This document shows positions 8,332 to 16,444 of a DNA stretch of 34,644 nt, in pieces; position 1 is the first letter of the stretch, and each line of letters opens with the position of its first letter. Below the pieces are notes generated by a model. It worked only from the letters and a program-made list of their open reading frames with translations. It was not told the DNA's origin and ran no database searches. Source of the stretch: Deltaproteobacteria bacterium (GTDB lineage: Bacteria > Desulfobacterota > Desulfobulbia > Desulfobulbales > SURF-16); assembly GCA_030667965.1 (NCBI GenBank), contig DAOUUW010000011.1, positions 1 through 34,644 of the forward strand. The letters are read 5' to 3'. A program made the position numbers and the translations under genes.

Positions 8332-10268
8332 GCGACATGCACTTCACACATATAGAGATGTTTCTCTATCTCTGGCTGCTGCCGCTGCTGGCACTTCTCT
8401 TCATGTATGCAGCCGGACGCCGCAGGAAGGAGTTAGCCGCCTTTATAGAACCCGGTCTTCTGAACAAATTCCCTCTTGCCACTGGTTCTGCCGGACGGAC
8501 ACGGCGTTTCATTCTCCTCTGTACGGCAATTACCCTGCTGGTCATCAGTCTTGCACGACCGGCCTGGAATCTCAGCGAAACCACGATTAAACAATCGGGC
8601 CGTGATGTGGTGTTCATGGTTGACGTGTCAAACAGCATGCTGGCCACCGACCTCAAACCGAACAGGCTGGAGCGGGCCAAGCTGGCAATGCGGGACTGCA
8701 TTGAAAAACTTGCGGGAGACAGGGTGGCTCTGGTGGCTTTTTCCGGCACGGCTTCCGTGAAATGCCCCCTCACCAGAGATTACGGATTTTTCCTGATGAT
8801 GCTTGACTCAATCAACACAACAAGCACCGGCCAGGGCGGCACCCTTATCGGCGACGGCCTGCGGACCACCATGGAGCAGGTTTTTGATGACCAGGAAAAA
8901 CAATTTAAGGACATAATCCTCATCACTGACGGCGAAGACCATGAAAGTTTTCCTGTCCAGGCCGCCCAGGCTGCGGGTGATGCAGGAATACGGCTGTTAA
9001 TTATCGGCCTTGGCGATGAAAAAAAGGGTCGTCGCATTCCGTTAACCACGCAAGACGGCAAAACCACATTTTTAAAATATAACGGCCGCGAGGTATGGAC
9101 AAAACTTGACGGGCAAACCCTGCGCGAAATGGCCCTGGCCACTCCGGGCGGACGCTATCTGCCGGTTGCCACCGGCACCATTGATCTCGGAGAAGTGTAT
9201 CAGGATCTTATTTCCTCTGCCGAACGTAAGGAACTTGAATCGAAAACCATCAAAAGATATGAAGAAAAATTTCAGATTTTTCTTGGTGCTGCCATTCTTC
9301 TGCTGGCGGCAGAAGGGCTTGTCGGTAAAACATTTTTACTCCTGTTTTTTGTCCTTCTCCCCCTGATCTCACCTGAACAGGGCATGGCGGCATCCCCACG
9401 CAGCCTGGTTGCCAAAGGCAATGAGGCGTATGAAAATAAAAAATTCAGTGAAGCGGAAAAGCTCTACAACGAGGCCCTTGATAAGGCGCCGAAAAAATAT
9501 GAAGCTCTTTTCAACAAAGGCAACAGCCTCTTTCGCCTGGACAAATTCGACCAGGCCGAGCAAACATACCGGCAGGCCCTCTTCAACGCAGAAAGCACAA
9601 AATCAGAGAGTCAATGCTGGTTTAACATGGGCAACAGCCGTTTCCGTCTTGCTGAACAGAAAGACGGCTTGCAGGCAAAGCTGACAGAACTTCAGGAAAG
9701 CGCCAATTTTTTTCTAAAGGCCTTCCAGCTTGGAGCAAATCAGACACAGGCGGGCCATAACCTGGAAATTACGCGAAAAAAGATAAAAGAAATCGAAGAG
9801 AAAATACAGGAACAGAAAAAGAAGGAAAAAAAGGAAAAGAAGCAACAAGAGCAACAAGAGCAACAAGAGCAACAAGAGCAACAAGAGCAACAAGAGCAAC
9901 AAGAGCAACAAGAGCAACAAGAGCAACAAGAGCAACAAGAGCAACAAGAGCAGAATACTTCACAGGATAATACAAAGCAACAGGACAACAGCGCCGATCC
10001 GGGAAAAAATCAGGAGCAGCAAAAAGAACAGGAGCAGCAAAAACAAGACGCTGCAGATCAACAAACCGATCAAGAATCAGACAATTTGTCGGAGCAGAAC
10101 GGAACCCCTCCATCATCGCAAAATGAAATACAGGCAAATGAAACAGACAAACAACAGGACTTGACAAAGAAAACCGTGGAAGCGATCCTGGAAGCTGAAA
10201 AAAAACTCCAGCAAATGCGAAATGAACAAATGAGAGGCCGCAGTGCTCCAGTTGACAAAAACTGGTAA
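8328..10268 (+). CDS. batB: BatB-BatC fusion: VWA domain plus TPR and (QQE)n tail, 646 aa
   Basis: The first 330 residues are BatB: membrane segments at about 10-27 and 62-80, a VWA domain with intact MIDAS (Asp99-x-Ser-x-Ser in MVDVSNSMLATD), and a C-terminal membrane segment (about 319-350). The frame then continues without a stop into a BatC-like region with two to three TPR repeats (about 355-480), ending in a charged Gln/Glu/Lys-rich tail. BatB and BatC are separate genes in Bacteroides, so this is a natural fusion. The TPRs would follow the last membrane segment directly. Residues 506-541 are twelve QQE triplets encoded by a perfect 9-bp tandem repeat. It overlaps batA by four bases. 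Confidence 0.9.
   Translation: MSDMHFTHIEMFLYLWLLPLLALLFMYAAGRRRKELAAFIEPGLLNKFPLATGSAGRTRRFILLCTAITLLVISLARPAWNLSETTIKQSGRDVVFMVDVSNSMLATDLKPNRLERAKLAMRDCIEKLAGDRVALVAFSGTASVKCPLTRDYGFFLMMLDSINTTSTGQGGTLIGDGLRTTMEQVFDDQEKQFKDIILITDGEDHESFPVQAAQAAGDAGIRLLIIGLGDEKKGRRIPLTTQDGKTTFLKYNGREVWTKLDGQTLREMALATPGGRYLPVATGTIDLGEVYQDLISSAERKELESKTIKRYEEKFQIFLGAAILLLAAEGLVGKTFLLLFFVLLPLISPEQGMAASPRSLVAKGNEAYENKKFSEAEKLYNEALDKAPKKYEALFNKGNSLFRLDKFDQAEQTYRQALFNAESTKSESQCWFNMGNSRFRLAEQKDGLQAKLTELQESANFFLKAFQLGANQTQAGHNLEITRKKIKEIEEKIQEQKKKEKKEKKQQEQQEQQEQQEQQEQQEQQEQQEQQEQQEQQEQQEQNTSQDNTKQQDNSADPGKNQEQQKEQEQQKQDAADQQTDQESDNLSEQNGTPPSSQNEIQANETDKQQDLTKKTVEAILEAEKKLQQMRNEQMRGRSAPVDKNW
9843..9950 (+). repeat. 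12 perfect copies of a 9-bp tandem repeat (CAACAAGAG)
   Basis: The unit CAACAAGAG occurs 12 times without a single mismatch over 108 bases, encoding (Gln-Gln-Glu)12 in the tail of the BatB-BatC fusion. Because the unit is three codons, gain or loss of copies by replication slippage keeps the frame. Perfect identity suggests recent expansion. Confidence 0.97.
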
Positions 10269-10271
10269 GCT

Positions 10272-10341
10272 TTGCCCCTTCGGAGTCTCGCAGATAGCGA
10301 GGAACGAGACTTCGGGCTCGCTTTCCGCCCCTTTGCCCCTT
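10272..10341. repeat. small dispersed palindromic repeat between batB/C and batD
   Basis: This 70-base element fills the gap between the batB/C fusion and batD. It begins with CCCCTTCGGAGTCTCGC and ends with CGCCCCTTTGCCCCTT. Inside, AGTCTCG (10284-10290) pairs with CGAGACT (10305-10311), and a nested CTCGC/GCGAG palindrome offers an alternative fold. A related, internally shorter copy is at 26147-26188, and a degenerate inverted fragment is near 33979-33996. It resembles a REP-type element that inserted between two operon genes. Confidence 0.6.
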
Positions 10342-10349
10342 AAAAAAAC

Positions 10350-12203
10350 ATGAAAACAAATAAATTCCCCATCATCCTCTTTATTCTTCTCTGCCTTGCA
10401 CTTCTCCCGGCATTGCATCTTGCCGCAGCGGATATCTCCGTTGAAACCGTCATTGAACAGCAAGAGGCCTTTGTCGGGGAACCCTTTAGCATGCAGATAC
10501 GGGTAGACGGATCAAGCTCGGCGGAAGAGCCCGACCTGTCCGGTCTGGATGCCTTTCATGTGCAGAACAGGGGCGGCCAGAGCAACAGCAGCACCCAGGT
10601 TTCCAATATCAACGGATCATGGCAGCGCGTAACCCACCTCGGGTATATTTTCACCTACACCATTACCGCAATAAAGTCCGGCAACCTGACCATCCCCGCC
10701 CTGACTATAATTGTCGACGGCAAGCCATACCGGACCGATGCTCTATCAATCATGGCCCGTAAACCTGAGGAAACAGAAGATTTCAAACTCCGCATCTTTC
10801 TTTCTTCAAAAAATTGCTATGCCGGTGAACCCGTCACCATGACCACCACCTGGTTTGTCGGTAAAGATGTAAACAACTTTGAATTCCAGCTGCCGATTCT
10901 GGATGATGCCGACTTTGAAATCATACCGCAAAAGCCTAATTCAGGCGTCGCCGCCGGGGACGAAATAAAAATTAAAGCGGGCGGCCATACCCTTACTGCA
11001 TATAAGGGACAGGGAGAGTTAAACGGCAGAGAATTTCTCACCGTCACCCTGCAACACCTGCTTGTTGTAAAAAAAGCAGGCACATTCACCCTGCCCCAGG
11101 CCACAGTGGCCTGCCAGGTCGTCAGTGGTTTTCGCCAGTCACACAGGCGTGATCCGTCTGGTGGTTTCAGCAATTTTGACGATTTCTTCGGCAGTGGCCG
11201 ACAGCCACGTTACCGCACTCTGGTGACACCTTCCAACGAACCTGTTTTAAAGGTATTGCCTCTGCCGAAAAAAAACAGGCCTGCCAACTTTACCGGCCTG
11301 GTTGGGAACTACTCAATCAACGCCAAAGCATCCCCCCTGGAGGTGCACATAGGTGATCCCATCACCCTGACAGTTGATATAAACGGCCCTTTTGCCCACA
11401 AGGCCGAGTTGCCGCATCTTGCTACCTTTCTCAGCGAATCATCCTTTAAAATTCCCGAGGTCATAGCTCCGGCTGAAACAGAAGAATCGCGAAAAACTTT
11501 CTCCCAAACCATCAGGGTCAAAGAAGAAACGGTCAGGGAGATTCCCTCCATTGAACTCACCTATTTTGATCCTGAAAAAAAAGAATACGAAAAGGCCGGA
11601 ACAGATCCTATTCCTCTTGTTGTTCATGAAAACCGGGTTATAACTGCCCTGGATGCGGTGGGGGCAGGCCCATCCGCCACAACGACCGCCAACAAAATCA
11701 ATGAGGCTTCACGGGGCCTGGCTGCCAATTATGAAGGATTGGATGTGCTTATTGACATGGCCCGCAATAAACATGGCATGACATGGACATGGTGGCTTCT
11801 TTTTACCCTTCCGCCTTTGCTTTTTTTGCTGATGGCAATTCGGACTTTTTATCGCAAACAGCACGAAAAAAATCCGCTTGGCAAACTATCTAAAAATGCC
11901 ATGGCAACATTAAAACGCAATCTTGCAGAACCATCGTTGTCACCGCACGCCTTATCCAGGGCCCTCAAGGAATATCTTGGAGCGAAACTGCAAAAAAATC
12001 CGGGCTCACTTTTATACAACGATATTCATGCCCCTCTCAAAGAGATTGGGGTCGATGAGGCAATTCTACAGAGATTACAAAAAATGTTTAACCTCTTTGA
12101 GTCGTGGCAATATGGCGGGGAAATATCCAACACTGCGAAGATGAATGAGATGACGGAAAAAACCCTGCAGTTGGCAGAAGAAGTGGAAATCCATTTTTCT
12201 TAA
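10350..12203 (+). CDS. batD: BatD-like protein, 617 aa
   Basis: A large secreted and membrane-anchored protein with the BatD layout. It has an N-terminal signal peptide (FPIILFILLCLALLPALHLAAA), a long beta-rich extracytoplasmic region with Ig-like modules to about residue 465, and a single transmembrane helix (WTWWLLFTLPPLLFLLMAI) near 473-492. A helical cytoplasmic domain of about 120 residues follows. BatD is usually the last large protein of the Bat system. It follows the VWA genes in the same orientation but is separated from them by an 81-base gap holding a palindromic repeat. No clear Shine-Dalgarno sequence precedes the ATG. Confidence 0.88.
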   Translation: MKTNKFPIILFILLCLALLPALHLAAADISVETVIEQQEAFVGEPFSMQIRVDGSSSAEEPDLSGLDAFHVQNRGGQSNSSTQVSNINGSWQRVTHLGYIFTYTITAIKSGNLTIPALTIIVDGKPYRTDALSIMARKPEETEDFKLRIFLSSKNCYAGEPVTMTTTWFVGKDVNNFEFQLPILDDADFEIIPQKPNSGVAAGDEIKIKAGGHTLTAYKGQGELNGREFLTVTLQHLLVVKKAGTFTLPQATVACQVVSGFRQSHRRDPSGGFSNFDDFFGSGRQPRYRTLVTPSNEPVLKVLPLPKKNRPANFTGLVGNYSINAKASPLEVHIGDPITLTVDINGPFAHKAELPHLATFLSESSFKIPEVIAPAETEESRKTFSQTIRVKEETVREIPSIELTYFDPEKKEYEKAGTDPIPLVVHENRVITALDAVGAGPSATTTANKINEASRGLAANYEGLDVLIDMARNKHGMTWTWWLLFTLPPLLFLLMAIRTFYRKQHEKNPLGKLSKNAMATLKRNLAEPSLSPHALSRALKEYLGAKLQKNPGSLLYNDIHAPLKEIGVDEAILQRLQKMFNLFESWQYGGEISNTAKMNEMTEKTLQLAEEVEIHFS

Positions 12204-12314
12204 AAATATTGTATTTTCTTTATGAATATGTGATACAAACAAATTATTCTTACTCTGACATACTGTACAGAAGGCCGTAAAAACGGACATATCAACTTTA
12301 CCCATTTAAAAATT

Positions 12315-12689
12315 ATGACAGGAAAAAAGATTCTGGTCATCGAGGACAACGAGCTCAACCTCAAACTTGTTCGTACTCTGCTGGAGATGGCCGACTATAC
12401 CGTACTGGCGGCCGGCAATGCCGAACAGGGTATTGCTCTGGCCCGTGATGCCTCTCCCGATCTCATCCTCATGGACATCCAGTTGCCGGGGCTTGACGGA
12501 TTAAGTGCCACCAGGAACATTCAGGCCGATCCTCAGCTCAGCCATATCCCCATTATTGCCGTCACATCATTTGCCATGGAAGGGGATCAGCAGAAGGCCT
12601 TTGATGCGGGATGCACTGGATATATTGCCAAGCCCATAGACACCCGTAATTTCATAAACCAAGTCAACACCTACCTGGAGAGCAAATAA
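12315..12689 (+). CDS. single-domain response regulator (CheY/DivK-like)
   Basis: A 124-residue stand-alone receiver domain. The acidic pocket is Glu10-Asp11, the phosphoacceptor is Asp54 in LILMDIQLPG, and the switch residues are Thr84 (VTSFAM) and Lys106 (YIAKP). There is no output domain, so it signals by protein contact or relays phosphate. The sequence style (ILVIEDNELNLKLV, PLDG-like loop) is closest to DivK-type receivers. Its stop codon is one base before the start of the first rhodanese gene, so the two are almost certainly co-transcribed. The membrane kinase at 14499 is the nearest candidate partner. No strong ribosome-binding site is visible. Confidence 0.92.
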   Translation: MTGKKILVIEDNELNLKLVRTLLEMADYTVLAAGNAEQGIALARDASPDLILMDIQLPGLDGLSATRNIQADPQLSHIPIIAVTSFAMEGDQQKAFDAGCTGYIAKPIDTRNFINQVNTYLESK

Positions 12690-12690
12690 A

Positions 12691-13506
12691 ATGCCTTTTC
12701 AGGAGGGTAAACAATTTCAGCGAATTTCCCGCCCAATGCGTCTCCTTGTTGCATTTCTCGCCATTATTCATCTGCTGAGCATATCCCCTGCGTTTGCCCG
12801 GGAATTGCAAATCATCACCGCACCTGAAGTAAAAAACATGATGGAAAACGACCCGAGGGTAGTGGTCATTAACGCCTTAAGCAGCATCGAATACAACTCA
12901 CTGCATATTCCCGGTTCTATCAATATTCCCGTGGTCGACTTTCGCACTTCCAAGCTGCTTCCCGAAGATAAATCAACCCCCTTGATCACTTACTGCATGG
13001 GGCATAACTGACCATACGGCCCCAGGACTGCAAGGATTGCAGTGGAGCTTGGCTATACCAATGTGTATTGTTTTAAGGGCGGCATCCCGGAATGGCGCAC
13101 TTTCAATTATCCCTTGATGGAGGATGAAGATTATCCGAGCATTAAAATAAACAAAATCAGCCCCAAAGCCCTCTACGGGCTCCTGCAAAAAGACAGCTCT
13201 ATTTTTATCCTCGATGTCTGTCCCATTGACTGCGAAAGAGACCATCTTTACATCGAAAATTCCGTTATATGCCCCATGGTCTATCTTGAAGACTGGTACC
13301 ATAATATCCCGAAAGACAGAGACATCGTCATTATTGACTGGGCCAACAAAAAATCACTCGTTGCGGGAAAATTCCTCAAGAAAAAGGGCTATAAGGTCAT
13401 CGGCAGCCTCAAAGGAGGACTCCTTCGATGGCATGCGGAAAACATGCCGGTTGTCGAGGTGAAAGACCCTCTCAAACATATCACTAATATTCCGTGCACA
13501 CATTGA
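12691..13506 (+). CDS. secreted selenocysteine-containing double-rhodanese protein 1 (TGA at 13009-13011 read as Sec)
   Basis: Two open segments (12691-13008 and 13012-13506) lie in one frame, separated only by TGA. Read through, they give 271 residues: a signal peptide (core LLVAFLAIIHLLSISPAFA, possibly starting at Met17) and two rhodanese domains. In domain 1 the catalytic loop is Cys102-Met-Gly-His-Asn-Sec107, directly followed by PYGPRTARIAVELGY and GGIPEW, the conserved second half of the fold. As recalled, relatives with a Cys-x4-Cys loop have cysteine at this place. In domain 2 the catalytic Cys is replaced by Asp (IIDWANKKS), so it is probably structural. The likely role is periplasmic sulfur or selenium transfer, or redox chemistry. 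The alternative, a nonsense mutation, is disfavoured by the identical arrangement in the next gene. Confidence 0.85.
13009..13043 (+). promoter_or_regulatory. UGA-Sec codon with SECIS-like hairpin, gene 1
   Basis: After TGA (13009-13011), ACTGCA (13027-13032) and TGCAGT (13038-13043) form a perfect 6-bp stem closed by the 5-nt loop AGGAT. The loop starts 21 nt after the TGA, within the usual 16-37 nt window for bacterial SECIS elements, and carries G in its first two bases. The same element follows the TGA of the downstream paralogue. Confidence 0.72.
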
Positions 13507-13507
13507 C

Positions 13508-14350
13508 ATGAAAAAATTATCCTGGTTATACTGTTTTTCAGCAATCCTGCTGCTGGTCACGCTCCTCGCATTTCCAGGAAGCTCTAACGCTTCTGAACCA
13601 TCTCTGGAAGGGTATACGGATATTACGGCGCCGGAGCTGAAACAGATGATTGACGACGGCGACAAAATTTTGCTCATCAATGTTCTCAGTGAAATTGAAT
13701 TTAACATCCAGCATATCACCGGCTCCATTAATATTCCGGTCATCGATATGCTCGGCACAGAGCAACTTCCCGAGGACAAAAATATCCCCCTTGTCTTTCA
13801 TTGCCTGAGCAACAGGTGAAACTATGGTAAAAAAGCCGCAAGGATTGCGGTGGCACGAGGCTACAAAAAAGTTTACAATTTTATTGGCGGTGTTCCGAAA
13901 TGGCGTTTCTTTAATTTCCCCATGACCGAGGATAACAAATGGCGGGACATAAAAGTGGCAAAAATCCCTCCAGAGAAGTTTCAACAGATCCTTTCCGAAG
14001 AACAAGACATCTTCCTTCTCGATGTACGAAGCCTGGATGCAGAATCGTTGAAAGATGAAAAATTCGTCTTCAAATTCAACAACTCCTCCATGTCAGGCAG
14101 CTATATAAAAGGGGCCTTGCACTGTCCCCTTCTCGCCCTGGAGGAAAACTATCATTTTATTCCCAAAGATCGCAAGGTTATAATAACCGACTGGATCATG
14201 AAACAATCTATTATTGCCGCCAAATTTCTTTCTTCCAAAGGCTATGAAGTCGTGGGAGTTTTAAAGGGAGGATCAGCCCGCTGGCAGACAGAACAAATGC
14301 CGCTGATACAGAGCGAGAACAAACTGCATAAACAACTTTTATGTGATTAA
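13508..14350 (+). CDS. secreted selenocysteine-containing double-rhodanese protein 2 (TGA at 13817-13819 read as Sec)
   Basis: A paralogue of the preceding gene, starting one base after its stop. Segments 13508-13816 and 13820-14350 share one frame around TGA and give 280 residues. There is a signal peptide (WLYCFSAILLLVTLLAF). Rhodanese domain 1 has the loop Cys99-Leu-Ser-Asn-Arg-Sec104, followed by NYGKKAARIAVARGY and GGVPKW. In degenerate domain 2, Asp stands in for the catalytic Cys (IITDWIMKQS). The two proteins have diverged clearly outside the conserved blocks, so this is not a recent duplication, yet the TGA has been kept at the homologous codon. The start lacks a good ribosome-binding site, so coupling to gene 1 is likely. 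Function is inferred as for gene 1. Confidence 0.85.
13817..13851 (+). promoter_or_regulatory. UGA-Sec codon with SECIS-like hairpin, gene 2
   Basis: After TGA (13817-13819), GCCGCA (13835-13840) and TGCGGT (13846-13851) pair, with one G-U pair at the base, and enclose the same AGGAT loop. The spacing from the TGA is again 21 nt. Compared with gene 1, a U-A pair has become C-G by changes in both arms (13029/13041 versus 13837/13849), both at third codon positions. Confidence 0.72.
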
Positions 14351-14498
14351 TGGTCTTGCTGAAAAAACGGCCCCCGCGTCATATGCATCCCATGCAAAAT
14401 CCAGCCTGCAGAACAAATACCAATCAACAAAATTTCTTCGCATCCTTTTCGAAGACAGTCTCTTTATACCCTCCCGATTTTTTTGCTGAGCAACTCCC

Positions 14499-16409
14499 AT
14501 GAACCCCTCCCTGCCTCATGCCGGCGAAAAACACGATAAAGGACCGCACAGAACAATTATCCGCAGGATCGTCCTCCTTTTCATCCTGCTCATTGCCATG
14601 ATCATCGGCAATGCCATTTTCTCTTCCATTCAGGAAAACAAAAAAGTCAATGAACAGTTAAACAACAAACTGCATTCCGGGCAGGTTATCGCCAAGTCCA
14701 TCTTAAACACCGAACTGGACAAGCTCAGCATGATTTCCGGCATTGTTAAAGAACAAAACAAGAAATTTGTAGATTTTCTTGATTACGACAAGCTCAAACC
14801 AATCACCGTCATGCTGCAGACCATTGCCACCAAGCATAATATTGACATGGTCTTTCTCTTTGACGGAGACAACAACCTGCTGACCTGCAACCGCCTGGGC
14901 ACTGATTTCGCCCATTCCGACCTCTATAAAATATTTACAAAAAACCACGAAACCCAATTAGGCATTCAAGAAATACCTGTCAGCATCCTTGAACTGCAGA
15001 AGTTGTCAGACAAAGTTGTACCATATCAGAAAAAAATCCTTGCATTCCAATCAATTATCCATCTTTTGCACGACTCCGGGGACATATACGGCCACATTGT
15101 CATGATCAAACTGATTAACGGCAACCAGCAACTTGCCGGCCAGATGTCCTCCATCAGCGGAACGGAAATTATATTTTTTAACCATGATATGCAGACGGCG
15201 TTGACCAGTTTTCCAAACACCCAGCTAACCTTTCCCTTGAACGACACCCTGATCCACAACTCCACTTCGTATGCAACCAGTACGATAGAGCTCAAAAACT
15301 ATGAAGAAAAAATTATCGGCCACTTAACCGTGGCCCTGGACCAAGAAAATTTCATCCTGCAGAGACGACGATTGATCACGACCAACCTCATTCCCTTCTT
15401 CGGCTCCGTGATAATTTCCATGGCCCTCTTTTTCCTGCTGCGTTTCCGCGTGTTCAACAAAATCAATCAGCTCATCATTGCCCTTCATCAGGTGACGGAA
15501 AAAAAAGGGAATTTAAGCATCAGGCTCCCCGAGCCAACTGACAGGGAAAAGGGGATTGACGAGGTCGAAAACATGGCCATCGACTTTAACGCCATGATGA
15601 ACACCCTGGAGGAGACATACAACCAGCTTATCAGGGCCAGGCAGGAAGCGGAGGTGGCAAATATCTCCAAGAGTGAATTTCTGGCCAATATGAGTCATGA
15701 ATTACGCACTCCCCTCAATGCGATCATCGGCTTTACGGAGATCGTCCTTGACAGACATTTTGGCAAACTCAATGCAACCCAGGAAGACTACCTCGGCGAC
15801 GTGCTTCAATCAAGCCGCCATCTTCTCTCGGTTATCAATGACATTCTCGACCTTTCCAAAGTGGAAGCAGGAAAACTCGAGTTGAACCTCTCCGAGTTTC
15901 ACCTTGGCGAGCTTCTTTCCAACAGCTTTATCATGATTAAGGAGAAAGCACAGCAAAACAACATCACACTCAATCTGGACGCAAAAGACAACCTGCCGGA
16001 AACTATTTTTGCAGATGAAAGGAAAATAAAACAGATACTCTTCAACCTCCTGGCAAATGCGGTTAAATTCACCAAACCAGGCGGTCACATTACATTGAAG
16101 GCACGCAACAGCGATATTTCGGACTGGCCCCTGAACACTTCCATAGACGACAGAGACTCCATTCTTCCGGAACGGAAACTCATCAAAATTTCCGTTATTG
16201 ACTCGGGGATAGGGATTCACAAAGAAGACCTGGAAAGAATATTCCTTCCCTTTGAACAGGCAGACGGATCAACAAGCAAATTATATCAGGGAACAGGCCT
16301 TGGACTGTCGCTGACCAAACGACTGGTAGAACTGCATAACGGACGAATCCGGGCGGAAAGCCGGGGAGGCGGCAAAGGCAGTACCTTCTCCTTTATCCTG
16401 CCGGTTTAA
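14499..16409 (+). CDS. membrane sensor histidine kinase with periplasmic sensor and HAMP domain
   Basis: A 636-residue kinase. A first membrane helix (about 24-43) leads to a periplasmic sensor region of about 250 residues that I cannot assign firmly, perhaps Cache-like. A second helix (about 298-316) is followed by HAMP to about 375 and a short coiled coil. HisKA has [16 protein letters not shown] with phosphoacceptor His400, and the HATPase domain has the N box ([11 protein letters not shown]), DSGIGI and GTGLGLSL. There is no receiver or DNA-binding domain, so phosphate must pass to a separate protein. The lone receiver at 12315 is the closest candidate. It lies 148 bases downstream of the second rhodanese gene, in the same orientation. 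Confidence 0.92.
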   Translation: MNPSLPHAGEKHDKGPHRTIIRRIVLLFILLIAMIIGNAIFSSIQENKKVNEQLNNKLHSGQVIAKSILNTELDKLSMISGIVKEQNKKFVDFLDYDKLKPITVMLQTIATKHNIDMVFLFDGDNNLLTCNRLGTDFAHSDLYKIFTKNHETQLGIQEIPVSILELQKLSDKVVPYQKKILAFQSIIHLLHDSGDIYGHIVMIKLINGNQQLAGQMSSISGTEIIFFNHDMQTALTSFPNTQLTFPLNDTLIHNSTSYATSTIELKNYEEKIIGHLTVALDQENFILQRRRLITTNLIPFFGSVIISMALFFLLRFRVFNKINQLIIALHQVTEKKGNLSIRLPEPTDREKGIDEVENMAIDFNAMMNTLEETYNQLIRARQEAEVANISKSEFLANMSHELRTPLNAIIGFTEIVLDRHFGKLNATQEDYLGDVLQSSRHLLSVINDILDLSKVEAGKLELNLSEFHLGELLSNSFIMIKEKAQQNNITLNLDAKDNLPETIFADERKIKQILFNLLANAVKFTKPGGHITLKARNSDISDWPLNTSIDDRDSILPERKLIKISVIDSGIGIHKEDLERIFLPFEQADGSTSKLYQGTGLGLSLTKRLVELHNGRIRAESRGGGKGSTFSFILPV

Positions 16410-16444
16410 ATTTCTTTGCCTTCAATATTCAGCCTGATACATCC

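Noticed and set aside
9843-9950. Tandem repeats as a possible CRISPR array
   Set aside because: The unit is 9 bp with no spacers and lies in frame within a coding sequence.
9714-9988. Minus-strand ORFs encoding long poly-leucine or Cys-Cys-Ser tracts
   Set aside because: They are antisense readings of the CAACAAGAG repeat inside the BatB-BatC gene.
12691-14350. Reading the two rhodanese genes as four truncated ORFs or as frameshifted pseudogenes
   Set aside because: Both interruptions are TGA, at the same alignment column, with the frame intact on both sides and a hairpin at the same distance. Decay would not be expected to produce this twice.
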